Below the pieces are notes generated by a model. It was not told the origin of the DNA and ran no database searches. It was given only the letters and a program-made list of their open reading frames with translations. Positions 7,702-15,507 of a stretch of 64,000 nucleotides of DNA are shown one piece after another. Source of the stretch: Streptomyces reniochalinae (GTDB lineage: Bacteria > Actinomycetota > Actinomycetes > Streptomycetales > Streptomycetaceae); the NCBI RefSeq assembly GCF_003323735.1, contig NZ_QOIM01000042.1, positions 682,001-746,000 on the forward strand, written 5' to 3'. Both the position numbers and the translations under genes were made by a program. Within the stretch, counting starts at the first letter, position 1, and each line of letters begins with the position of its first letter.

Positions 7702-8559
7702 TTACGGGAGCGTCAGGATGTCCGCGCCCGTCTCCGTGACGACCAGCGTGTGTTCGAACTGCGCGGTGCGCCTGCGGTCCTTGGTGACGACCGTCCAGCC
7801 GTCCTCCCACATGTCCCACTCGTGGGTGCCCAGCGTCAGCATCGGCTCGATGGTGAAGGTCATGCCGGGGCGGATGACCGTCGTCGCGCGGGGGTCGTCG
7901 TAGTGCGGGACGATCAGCCCGGAGTGGAAGGAACTGTTGATGCCGTGCCCGGTGAAGTCGCGGACGACGCCGTAGCCGAAGCGCTTGGCGTAGGACTCGA
8001 TGACGCGGCCGATGATGTTGAGCTGACGGCCCGGTTTGACGGCCTTGATCGCGCGGTTCAGCGACTCCCGCGTGCGCTCGACAAGAGCCTGCGACTCCTC
8101 GTCGACCTCGCCGCACAGGTAGGTGGCGTTGTTGTCGCCGTGGACGCCGTCCAGGTAGGCGGTCACGTCGAGGTTCACGATGTCGCCGTCGCGCAGCACG
8201 GTGGAGTCGGGGATGCCGTGGCAGATCACCTCGTTGACCGAGGTGCACAGGGACTTGGGGAAGGAGCGGTAGCCCAGCGTGGAGGGGTAGGCACCGTGGT
8301 CGACCATGTACGCGTGCGCCACCTCGTCCAGTTTGTCGGTGGTGACGCCGGGCGCGATGTGCTTGGCGGCCTCTTCCATGGCGCGCGCCGCGATCCGTCC
8401 GGCGACGCGCATCTTCTCGACCGTCTCGGCGTCCTGCACGTGGGGCCCGTCGTACGGGGCGGGCGCGGGTTTGCCGACGTACTCGGGGCGCGGGATCGAG
8501 GTGGGGACGCCCCGGGGCGGGGAGAGCGTGCCGGGGACGAGGAGTGACTGGCCAGACAT
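7702..8559 (-). CDS. map: Type I methionine aminopeptidase
   Basis: A 285-residue M24 metalloprotease that removes the initiator methionine from new proteins. The five metal ligands are visible in order: LDVTAYLDG and GDNNATY (two Asp), GHGIN (His), TIEPM (Glu) and FEHTLV (Glu). The substrate His is in ICHGIPD. The N-terminal 35-40 residues (SPPRGVPTSIPRPEYVGKP) are the proline-rich extension seen in actinobacterial MetAP1c. ATG 8559 gives the MSGQSLLVPGTL start. The gene on the other side of its promoter encodes a small SPOR-type protein, an arrangement common in streptomycetes. Streptomycetes usually have more than one map gene, so this may not be the sole copy. Confidence 0.95.
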   Translation of the reverse strand: MSGQSLLVPGTLSPPRGVPTSIPRPEYVGKPAPAPYDGPHVQDAETVEKMRVAGRIAARAMEEAAKHIAPGVTTDKLDEVAHAYMVDHGAYPSTLGYRSFPKSLCTSVNEVICHGIPDSTVLRDGDIVNLDVTAYLDGVHGDNNATYLCGEVDEESQALVERTRESLNRAIKAVKPGRQLNIIGRVIESYAKRFGYGVVRDFTGHGINSSFHSGLIVPHYDDPRATTVIRPGMTFTIEPMLTLGTHEWDMWEDGWTVVTKDRRRTAQFEHTLVVTETGADILTLP

Positions 8560-8622
8560 GTCCGCGAGTCTAATCGGGCCTGTCCACTGAGATCAGGCCC
8601 TCCCGTGCGCGACGATGGACCC

Positions 8623-8856
8623 ATGGCTTTGTTCAAGCGCAAGACGGTCGGCAGGCCCGGTGAGTGGTTCTTCAACGTGGACAACGGCACGGTGGAGGAG
8701 GGGCCGCAGTCCCCGGGCAAGAACCGGATGGGCCCCTACGCCAGCCGCGAGGAGGCGGAACGCGCGCTGGAGACGGCGCGGGAGCGTACCTCCGAGTGGG
8801 AGCAGGATCCGCGCTGGCGCGACCGCGGCCGGGGCTCCGACGAGGACGCGGGGTAG
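8623..8856 (+). CDS. Small SPOR-like protein
   Basis: A 77-residue highly charged protein. ATG 8623 gives MALFKRKTVGRPGEWFFN; a possible upstream start at 8605 adds only MRDDGP. The core WFFNVDNGTVEEGP-KNRMGPYASREEAERALE has the phi-x-V...G-P-Y-x-x-x-x-x-A features of SPOR domains, which bind denuded peptidoglycan glycans, but here without signal peptide or membrane anchor, so a cytoplasmic role is more likely. It is divergent from map and closed by a 42-bp palindrome downstream. Streptomycete orthologues are commonly annotated as SPOR domain proteins; the biochemical role is not established. Confidence 0.75.
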   Translation: MALFKRKTVGRPGEWFFNVDNGTVEEGPQSPGKNRMGPYASREEAERALETARERTSEWEQDPRWRDRGRGSDEDAG

Positions 8857-8967
8857 GCGACGGCCGACCCCGCCGGCCCTCTCACGCGATCCCCTGGCTC
8901 CGTGAGGGGGCCCTGTTTTGCCGGCTCCACCCCCAGGCAGCCCTCCTCTCTATTGCGCGCCGCCCGT

Positions 8968-9009
8968 GGCCCCCGTGGCTCCCGCACCGGTGCGGGAGCC
9001 ACGGGGGCC
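8968..9009. terminator. 42-bp perfect palindrome
   Basis: Bases 8968-8988 and 8989-9009 are exact reverse complements with no intervening base, centred on CACC|GGTG. It lies 112 bp after the SPOR-like gene. As RNA it gives an extremely stable stem, a probable terminator for that gene. Confidence 0.7.
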
Positions 9010-9385
9010 GGCTGTTGCTGTGCCGAGCAGCGCATCCGCCAGGTAATCCCTCAACTTATGGCCACAAGAACCGTCATGGCCTACTAGGGGCGATTTGCCC
9101 GGTTTACGTGGGCTTCGTGTCGTGAATCACACCGGCACTTCCCCGAGTGGCGCCGAGAATCGCCTCCGGGTGTCAAGAGCCCTACGCGCAGGGCCATTTC
9201 GAAGAAATCGGTGCGCAACCGCTTTTCACGCTGAGAAAATGATCCACAGCGCAGCGTGGAGAAATTCGTTGATCAATTACTAGGCTTTTTAGTAATTCCC
9301 CCTGATCGTCTTGTTCAAAACGAATTCGCTGTGTTTCTGTGTCCTCGCTTCCGACAACCACGCCCGTCGGGAGATCCACTACCGG
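9010..9385. other. AT-richer intergenic leader region without a gene
   Basis: No convincing ORF. The stretch 9220-9350 is clearly lower in G+C than its surroundings. It contains a perfect 8-bp hairpin (AATTACTA 9275-9282, TAGTAATT 9290-9297) and TCCAC...GTGGA (9243-9259). The promoter of the riboswitch-controlled LysM gene should lie here. Confidence 0.5.
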
Positions 9386-9572
9386 GGCGCCGAATCCTGC
9401 CGCCCGGCCGGTGGAATGCTCACCAGACCCTTTCGGCAGGAGCGGGGGACCCAGGTAAGTGCCGTGCCGCACACCGTGGCCCGGCTTGGGGTGAAGTCAG
9501 CTCCGCGTACTCGGTGCGCGGAAATGGCCGGGCAACTCCAGCCCGAATCCGACAGCTCACCTCGCAGGCGCC
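9386..9572 (+). promoter_or_regulatory. c-di-AMP riboswitch (ydaO/yuaA type)
   Basis: The leader of the LysM transglycosylase gene carries the full ydaO signature in order: GCCGAATCCTGCCGC (9389-9403), GAGCGGGGGACCCA (9439-9452), TTGGGGTGAAG (9485-9495), and GAATCCGACAGCTCACCTCG (9545-9564). The ends GGCGCC (9386-9391) and GGCGCC (9567-9572) can pair as P1. In other bacteria binding of c-di-AMP to this RNA turns off cell-wall hydrolase and osmolyte genes; in streptomycetes it is known upstream of Rpf-type lytic enzymes. The 3' edge ends just before the ribosome site, so control at translation or early termination is possible. Confidence 0.93.
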
Positions 9573-9588
9573 AGGAGAGGACACCCCC

Positions 9589-10374
9589 ATGTTCCGTGAC
9601 CTTCATGGCCGCGTGCGTCACACCTTCCACACCCGTCGTCTTTCCCGTATTTCGCTCGTGCTCGCCGCGAGCGGTGCGGGAATCGCGGCTCCGCTGCTGA
9701 CCGCGGGCAGCGCCAGCGCCGCGCCGGCCCCGGCCGCCGCGCACGCCCAGGCGCCTGCCGCCACCCAGCAGGTGAAGAGCGAGCAGAAGTCCGAGGCTTC
9801 GCAGGAGTACACCGTCGCGGGCGGCGACACCCTGTACCACATCGCGACCAGCCACGACGTGAAGGGCGGCTGGAAGGCCGTCTACGAGGCCAACCGGCAG
9901 ACCATCGGCGACGACCCGAACCTGATCCGCCCCGGCCAGGAGCTGAGCCTGTCCGCGTCCGCCGACGCCAAGCAGGGCGAGAGCGAGGGTGAAAAGACCC
10001 AGGGCGCCGGCCAGACCGCCGCCCAGCCCTCGGGCGAGGTCCGCACGACCCAGTCGGACAACCTGGACGGCTGGATCAACGAGGCGCTGGGTGTCATGAA
10101 GCAGCACGGCATCCCGGGCAGCTACGAGGGCATTCACCGCAACATCATGCGGGAGTCCGGCGGCGACCCGGACATCTCCAACGACTGGGACATCAACGCC
10201 CAGAACGGCACGCCGTCGATCGGCCTGCTCCAGGTCATCCAGCCCACGTTCGACTCCTACCACGTCGAGGGCACCGCGAACGACCTGCGCGACCCGGTCG
10301 CCAACATCGTCGCCGCGTGCAACTACGCGGCCGACCGGTACGGTTCGATCGACAACGTCAACGGCCCGTACTGA
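9589..10374 (+). CDS. Secreted LysM / transglycosylase-domain protein
   Basis: A 261-residue exported cell-wall enzyme. ATG 9589 follows GGAGAGG (9574-9580). The N-terminal basic, hydrophobic signal ends around SASA|AP (residue 44-45). A LysM peptidoglycan-binding domain spans about 73-121 (YTVAGGDTLYHIATSHD ... NLIRPGQEL). A Lys/Glu/Gln-rich linker follows, then a lytic-transglycosylase/SLT-like fold at about 160-261, with the probable catalytic Glu189 in RNIMRESGGDP and the GLLQVIQPTFDSY block. Expression is governed by the ydaO riboswitch immediately upstream, linking this peptidoglycan hydrolase to c-di-AMP, osmotic state and spore germination or growth. Confidence 0.93.
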   Translation: MFRDLHGRVRHTFHTRRLSRISLVLAASGAGIAAPLLTAGSASAAPAPAAAHAQAPAATQQVKSEQKSEASQEYTVAGGDTLYHIATSHDVKGGWKAVYEANRQTIGDDPNLIRPGQELSLSASADAKQGESEGEKTQGAGQTAAQPSGEVRTTQSDNLDGWINEALGVMKQHGIPGSYEGIHRNIMRESGGDPDISNDWDINAQNGTPSIGLLQVIQPTFDSYHVEGTANDLRDPVANIVAACNYAADRYGSIDNVNGPY

Positions 10375-10375
10375 G

Positions 10376-10413
10376 CCGTACCGACCGTACCGATCCGTAC
10401 CGACCGTACTGAT
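10376..10413. repeat. Two tandem 19-bp units
   Basis: CCGTACCGACCGTACCGAT (10376-10394) is followed directly by a copy with one change (C to T at base 16, 10395-10413). Each unit is itself a near-duplicate of CCGTACCGA. It lies immediately behind the LysM gene stop. Confidence 0.8.
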
Positions 10414-10440
10414 CCCCGCTGATCCGTACGGGCCCGTACC

Positions 10441-10481
10441 CCGACTGCCCGCCGCCTTCCCCCGGGGTGGCGGGCAGTCGG
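10441..10481. terminator. Bidirectional hairpin terminator
   Basis: CCGACTGCCCGCC (10441-10453) pairs perfectly with GGCGGGCAGTCGG (10469-10481). It separates the convergent LysM and GH154 genes. Confidence 0.75.
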
Positions 10482-10500
10482 CATGCGGGCTGCCGACCGG

Positions 10501-12438
10501 TCACTGGGCCTCGGCCGCCGGTGGGTCGAATCCGATGCCGACCCCGGCCGGGACGGCCTCGTTCCCCCATCTGACCGTCACCGTGCTGTCCGCGACCGAG
10601 ACCTCGGGCGCCGGGGTCAGGGCGGTGCCGGCACCCAGCGATACGAGCGCCACACACACCCGGGCACCCGCCACCTCGCCCTCCAGCGCCGGGACCCGCA
10701 CCCACCGCGCGTACGCCGTGCCGTGCGGAGCGGGCAGCGGCTCCACCGTCTCCAGCCCGTACGCGGGCAGCAGCGCCGAGGCGACCTCGTCACCGGCCGC
10801 CCAGCCCGTCAGCCGCAGGCGCGTACCGGCGGGGGCGCCCAGAACGCGGTGTGCCCGCACCTCCCAGCTGCCGCGTACCACCGTCACGCTCTCCACCCGC
10901 AGCCCCGGCACCCGGGGCACGTCCGCAGGGAAGGCGGGGCGGTGCCAGGACGCCGCCCAGCCCCAGCCGCCGTCCGCCGCCGAGCCCGCCCCCAGCGGAT
11001 GGATGCGTCTGCGGGCGCTCCACCGCCCGGGCCTGGAGGGGAGCGCGAGCGCCAGGTGGTTGTCGGGCGGGTTGTCGCGCGCGGTCGGCCCGGTCCGGGT
11101 CGAGTACGCGAACCGCGCGTACAGCGGATCCTGCCGCTCGTGCGCCTCCCCCTCGTCGGCGTGCACGTTGTCGCTGCCGTGGTTGTGCAGCCTCACGAGC
11201 CCGTCGTGGCCGGTCGACTGGATGAGGAAGCCCGGCGCCGCCACCGCCAGCGCGCGGTCCGTGCCCTCGCTCGGCGCGGCCTCCTCGACGGCCGTCCACA
11301 GCGGGTCCTCGGGCGGCGCCAGCAGCGCGACGAAGCACTTCGACGCCCAGTAGGGGGAGGCGGGGCCCGAGTAGTGCTGCACGGTCGGTTCGTGCCCGCC
11401 GTGCCAGCCGAGCGAGAGCAGCCCGTCCGCGTCGAGGGCTCCCCGGTCCAGGAAGTAGCGCAGTGTTCCGCTCAGCAGGCGGCGCGAGACGCCGGGCGAA
11501 AGTGGCGTGTGCCCGGTCAGCGCGCCGAGGCCGACGGCGGTGCCCGCCGCGAACCGGTAGGTGAGGGAGCGGCCGAAGTGGACCGGCGCGCCGTCGCCGC
11601 CGAACAGCAGCGCGTAGCTCTCCAGGTGCGCGCGCAGCCGCGCCCCGTACCGTGCCGAGCGGTCCTCCTCGCCCGCCAAGTGCGCGTGCAGCAGGGGGTA
11701 CAGGTGCAGGGCCCAGCCGTTGTAGTGGTCGAAGGCGCGCCCGTCGCCGTCGGCGTACCACCCCTCGCCCCGCCACCAGCCCTCCAGCAGAGCCAGCCCC
11801 CGTTCGGTCGCGGTCTGCGTCTCGGCGTCCCCGCGCCCGGCCGCGTCGAGGAACCCGGCCACCGAGAGCGGGAAGAGGTACCAGTTGTTCGGCGCGGGGG
11901 AGCGCCGCAGCGCGCCCCGCAGCCACGCCTCGGTGCTTTCCCGTGCGGGTTCCTCCAGCCGGTCCCACAGCCACGGCTTGGTCAGCCGCAGCGCCAGTGC
12001 CACCGACGCCGCCTCCACCATCGGCTGTCCCGCGACCGTGTGGTCCAGCACCTCGGGCCACGACTCGGCGTCCGGGCGCCCCGGCGTGCGGGTCCCGGCG
12101 CGCAGCCCGTCGGCGTACCGCTCCAGCAGGTTCGCCGGGTCGTGGCCGCCCGCTCCCGCGACACGGAACGCCGCTGCGAGGAACGTGCGCGCGTACCCTT
12201 CGAGACCGTCGGAACGCGTTCCCGACACGGACGCGCGCCCCGGCAGGTGGAGCAGCGCGCCGTGCGGGGTGGCCCACCGCCAGGCGGCCCGCAGCAGGCC
12301 GTCGGCCACCGCCTCCCAGTGGGCGCGGGTGTAGCCGGTGTACGGGCTCAGCGCACGGTCGTGTGCCGGCATGGTCAGCGGCTCCACGCCGCCCGGCCCG
12401 CTCACGCCCGCCCCTCCCGCTCCGTGCACGCCGTTCAC
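10501..12438 (-). CDS. DUF2264 / GH154 family carbohydrate-active protein
   Basis: A 645-residue cytoplasmic protein of the DUF2264 family, now grouped as glycoside hydrolase family GH154, where beta-glucuronidase activity has been reported. The N-terminal three quarters are alpha/alpha-barrel-like (YARTFLAAAFR, NNWYLFPLSVAGFLDA, GWYADGDGRAFDHYNGWALHLYPLL, HGGHEPTVQHYSGPASPYWASKCF). The C-terminal quarter is a beta-rich domain (VESVTVVRGSWEVRAHRV). GTG 12438 is chosen because it overlaps the upstream stop as GTGA behind GGGAG; an internal ATG 22 codons later is an alternative. It is the last gene of a sugar-transport operon, consistent with cleavage of an imported uronic-acid oligosaccharide. 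Confidence 0.85.
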   Translation of the reverse strand: MNGVHGAGGAGVSGPGGVEPLTMPAHDRALSPYTGYTRAHWEAVADGLLRAAWRWATPHGALLHLPGRASVSGTRSDGLEGYARTFLAAAFRVAGAGGHDPANLLERYADGLRAGTRTPGRPDAESWPEVLDHTVAGQPMVEAASVALALRLTKPWLWDRLEEPARESTEAWLRGALRRSPAPNNWYLFPLSVAGFLDAAGRGDAETQTATERGLALLEGWWRGEGWYADGDGRAFDHYNGWALHLYPLLHAHLAGEEDRSARYGARLRAHLESYALLFGGDGAPVHFGRSLTYRFAAGTAVGLGALTGHTPLSPGVSRRLLSGTLRYFLDRGALDADGLLSLGWHGGHEPTVQHYSGPASPYWASKCFVALLAPPEDPLWTAVEEAAPSEGTDRALAVAAPGFLIQSTGHDGLVRLHNHGSDNVHADEGEAHERQDPLYARFAYSTRTGPTARDNPPDNHLALALPSRPGRWSARRRIHPLGAGSAADGGWGWAASWHRPAFPADVPRVPGLRVESVTVVRGSWEVRAHRVLGAPAGTRLRLTGWAAGDEVASALLPAYGLETVEPLPAPHGTAYARWVRVPALEGEVAGARVCVALVSLGAGTALTPAPEVSVADSTVTVRWGNEAVPAGVGIGFDPPAAEAQ

Positions 12439-13511
12439 GCCAGCAGCTCCCTTCGCTCGGGGGGCACCGCGTGGGCGAACCCCTCGCCCGCCGCCCAGCG
12501 GTGCACCTCCTGGACGGCCGACTCGGCCAGCCGGTCGAGCTCGTTGCCCTGCGAACCGGCCAGGTGCGGGGTGAGCAGCACGTTCTCGCATCCCCACAGC
12601 GGATGTCCCGCGGGCAGCACCTCCGGCTCCGTGACGTCCAGCACCGCGTGCAGGCGGCCCGCCAGCACCTCGTCGGTCAGCGCCTCCTGGTCGATCACCG
12701 CACCCCGCGCCGTGTTGACGAGCGTCCCGCCGTCCCTGAGGAGGGCCAGCAGCTCACGGCTCACCAGGCCGCGGGTCGCCGGCAGGAGAGGGGCGTGGAC
12801 GCTGACCGTGTCGGAGGCGGCGAACAGGCCGGGCAGCCCCGTCTTCGTCGCGCCCAGCGCCGCCGCCTCCGCCTCGGTGACGTACGGGTCGTGGAGCAGC
12901 ACCCGCAGTTCGTGCGCGCGCAGCAGCTCGATCACCCGGCGCCCGACGAGGGACGCGCTCACGATGCCCACGGTGCGCCGGTAGTTGCCCAGCGTCGGGT
13001 CGGCCGAGAGCCGCTCCTGGCGGCCTCGCCGCGCGGCGTACGCGCGGGCCGTGTGCAGGACGCGCTTGTTCGCGAGCAGGATCATGGCGAGCGTGTACTC
13101 GGCGACCGGTGCGGCGTTGGCCGCCGCCGCCGAGGAGACCTCGATGCCGCGCGCCCAGCACTCCTGTGTGACGTGGCCCTTGACGCTGCCCGCCGTGTGC
13201 GCCACGGCACGCAGCCGCGGCGCGTGGGCGAGGGCCGTGGCGTCCAGGGGCGGGCAGCCCCAGCCGGTGACCAGCAGTTCGGTGGTGGCGAGGGTTTCCC
13301 TGGCCGTCGCCGTGGTGAAGTCCGTGAGGAGGGCGGGGGCCAGGTCGACGGCCTCGCCGAGGCGGCGCCTGACCGCGGGTTTGAGTACCGCGTCCGCTGC
13401 CTCGCGGCCCATGGCGAGGGCCGCGGCGGGTCGAGTGGCGGGGGCGTGTCCGGCGGTGGTGGCGGGTTCGGGTCCCGTGGCGCGGGTGGGGGCGGTGCCG
13501 GGGTCGGGCAT
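12435..13511 (-). CDS. D-2-hydroxyacid dehydrogenase family protein
   Basis: A 358-residue NAD-dependent oxidoreductase of the D-isomer 2-hydroxyacid dehydrogenase family. The catalytic Arg is in LVNTARGAVIDQEAL, the Glu in LDVTEPEVLP and the His in VLLTPHLAGSQGNE. The usual GxGxxG loop is replaced by VGIVSASLVGRRVIELL, an unusual form that appears in related actinobacterial members. The first 35 residues are Ala/Thr/Pro-rich and poorly ordered, so MGREAADAV (residue 34) could be the true start. The stop codon overlaps the GH154 start, so translation is coupled. In a sugar locus it may reduce or oxidise a keto-acid or uronate product. Confidence 0.85.
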   Translation of the reverse strand: MPDPGTAPTRATGPEPATTAGHAPATRPAAALAMGREAADAVLKPAVRRRLGEAVDLAPALLTDFTTATARETLATTELLVTGWGCPPLDATALAHAPRLRAVAHTAGSVKGHVTQECWARGIEVSSAAAANAAPVAEYTLAMILLANKRVLHTARAYAARRGRQERLSADPTLGNYRRTVGIVSASLVGRRVIELLRAHELRVLLHDPYVTEAEAAALGATKTGLPGLFAASDTVSVHAPLLPATRGLVSRELLALLRDGGTLVNTARGAVIDQEALTDEVLAGRLHAVLDVTEPEVLPAGHPLWGCENVLLTPHLAGSQGNELDRLAESAVQEVHRWAAGEGFAHAVPPERRELLA

Positions 13512-13561
13512 GGGGCTCCTGGCGTCGGGTGCGTGGTCGCGTCGGTGGTCCGTGGGCGGTC

Positions 13562-14509
13562 TCACTTGACGCTGCCCGCCGTCAGCCCGGACCTCCAGTG
13601 GCGCTGGAGGAGGACGAAAGCGGCGATCAGCGGCAGGACCGCCAGGAGCGAGCCGGAGATGACGACGGGGTAGTAGTCGGGCGTCACCACGGCGGCACTG
13701 TTCCATACGTACAGCCCGAGGCTGACCGGGAACAGTTTCTGGTCGGACAACATCACCATGGGCAGGAAGAAGTTGTTCCAGATGGCCGTGAGCTGGAACA
13801 GGAAGACCGTCACCAGCCCGGGCCCCAGCATCCGCAGGGCCACCCGGAAGTAGGAGGCCAACTCGCCCGCGCCGTCCATCCGCGCGGCCTCCAGCACCTC
13901 GTCGGGCACGTACCCCTGGCTGAAAACGCGTCCCAGGTACACGCCGAAGGGGTTGAAGAGGACGGGGACGAACACCGACCAGAAAGTGTTGACCATTCCT
14001 ACCTCGGACGCCATCAGGTACAGCGGGAGGGCCAGCACCGTGGGTGGCACCATCACGCCCGCCAGGACGAGTCCGAACAGCTTCTCCTTGCCCCGGAAGC
14101 GGTACTTGTCGAAGGCGTACCCGCAGGCGACGCTGATCATCGTGGAGACGGCCGCGCCGGCCACCGCGTACAGCAGGCTGTTGAGGTACCAGCGGCCGTA
14201 GATGCCGTCCTCCATGGCGAAGAGGGCCGCGAGGTTGTCGGCGAAGGAGAAGTCGCCGAGGGAGAGCAGGTCGCTGCGGAAGAGCGCCCCGCGGTTCTTG
14301 GCGGAGGCGAGCAGCAGCCACAGGACGGGCAGCAGCGTGTAGAGGACGGACAGTCCGACGACCGCGTTGACGGCGACCCGGCCCAGCAGCCTGGGCCTGG
14401 CAGACGCCGCCGTGTGCCCGGCGCGCGCGGCGCGGCGCGTACGCCGGGGGCGGGGCCCGCGCGGGGCGCCGGACCCCAGCGGTGCGCGCGGGGTGGTGGG
14501 GGCGCTCAT
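13562..14509 (-). CDS. Carbohydrate ABC transporter permease (MalG type)
   Basis: A 315-residue inner-membrane permease of the CUT1 family. Six hydrophobic segments follow a basic, Pro/Arg-rich 40-residue N-terminus. The EAA loop that docks the ATPase is EAARMDGAGELASYFRVALRMLGPG (starting near residue 206). The N-terminal helix ends in SAKNRGALF, the usual lead into the extracytoplasmic loop of MalG-type subunits. The start ATG overlaps the stop of the partner permease (TCAT at 14506-14509 on the plus strand). No ATPase gene is in the operon. Confidence 0.93.
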   Translation of the reverse strand: MSAPTTPRAPLGSGAPRGPRPRRTRRAARAGHTAASARPRLLGRVAVNAVVGLSVLYTLLPVLWLLLASAKNRGALFRSDLLSLGDFSFADNLAALFAMEDGIYGRWYLNSLLYAVAGAAVSTMISVACGYAFDKYRFRGKEKLFGLVLAGVMVPPTVLALPLYLMASEVGMVNTFWSVFVPVLFNPFGVYLGRVFSQGYVPDEVLEAARMDGAGELASYFRVALRMLGPGLVTVFLFQLTAIWNNFFLPMVMLSDQKLFPVSLGLYVWNSAAVVTPDYYPVVISGSLLAVLPLIAAFVLLQRHWRSGLTAGSVK

Positions 14510-15507
14510 CCAAAACCCTCCTCGCTGGAGCCGCTCGCGTGGCCGGCGCGGTTGCTCCACCGGCTCAGCCCGTAGGACAGGGCGACGGTGACGGCGAGCA
14601 GGACCACCGAGGCCGCCGCCGCGAGGCCGTAGTTGTTGCGGGTGAAGGCGGCGTCGTAGATGTACATGTTCGGCGTGTAGCGGCCGCCGACCACCGGTGT
14701 GGCCTGGCTGAGCAGCATCGGCTCGGTGAACAGCTGGAGGGACCAGATGAGCGTGAACATCACGACCATCACGCCGGAGCTGCGCACCAGCGGTACTTTG
14801 ACGCGCAGCGCGGTGCGCACGGGCCCCGCGCCGTCCACGAGCGCCGCCTCCGTCAACTCGCGCGGGACGGCCTGGAGCGCGGCGTAGAAGATGACGACGT
14901 TGTAGCCGAGGTTGCTCCACATCGCGATGTTGACGATGGACGGCAGCACGGTGTCCACGCCGAGCAGGTCGAGGGAGACGCCGCCCTTGCCGAGCAGCTC
15001 GACGACCGGGCTGAGCCCCGGCGTGTACAGGTACAGCCAGATGACGGCGGCGATGATGCCCGGCACGGCGTGCGGCAGGAAGAGCGAGAGCTGCGCGGTG
15101 CGCCGCAGCCTGGCCGCTCCCGAGTCGAGCAGCAGGGCCAGCAGGAGCGCCAGCGCCACCATGGACGGGACGTAGATGAGGCAGTAGAGCGCCGTGGTGC
15201 CCAGTCCTGCCAGGAAGGTGGGGTCGGTGAGGACCGCCTCGTAGCTGCGCAGCCCCGCGAAGACGGTGCGTTCGGGGCCGAAGCCGAGACCGGGCTGGTC
15301 GTCGCTGAAGAAGCTCAGGTAGACGGCGCCGCCCACGGGGACGAGGAAGACGAGGACCAGCAGCACGAAGAACGGTGTCATCAGCGCGGCGCACGCCCCC
15401 ATCGCGCGCCGCCGCGCCGTTCCCCGCGTCCGCGCGGTACGGCCCTGGGATGTCGCCGCGGGCGCGAGGGTGTTCGCGGGGGCGGCGGGCGTCGGTGCGG
15501 TACTCAT
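14506..15507 (-). CDS. Carbohydrate ABC transporter permease (MalF type)
   Basis: A 333-residue CUT1 permease with about six membrane segments after a 35-residue cytoplasmic tail. The EAA loop reads TEAALVDGAGPVRTALRVKVP. The segment AVYLSFFSDDQPGLGF-GPERTVFAGLRSYEAVLTDPTF is the standard extracytoplasmic loop of MalF/UgpA-like subunits. It overlaps both neighbours by 4 bp, so binding protein, MalF and MalG are translated as a coupled set. Confidence 0.93.
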   Translation of the reverse strand: MSTAPTPAAPANTLAPAATSQGRTARTRGTARRRAMGACAALMTPFFVLLVLVFLVPVGGAVYLSFFSDDQPGLGFGPERTVFAGLRSYEAVLTDPTFLAGLGTTALYCLIYVPSMVALALLLALLLDSGAARLRRTAQLSLFLPHAVPGIIAAVIWLYLYTPGLSPVVELLGKGGVSLDLLGVDTVLPSIVNIAMWSNLGYNVVIFYAALQAVPRELTEAALVDGAGPVRTALRVKVPLVRSSGVMVVMFTLIWSLQLFTEPMLLSQATPVVGGRYTPNMYIYDAAFTRNNYGLAAAASVVLLAVTVALSYGLSRWSNRAGHASGSSEEGFG

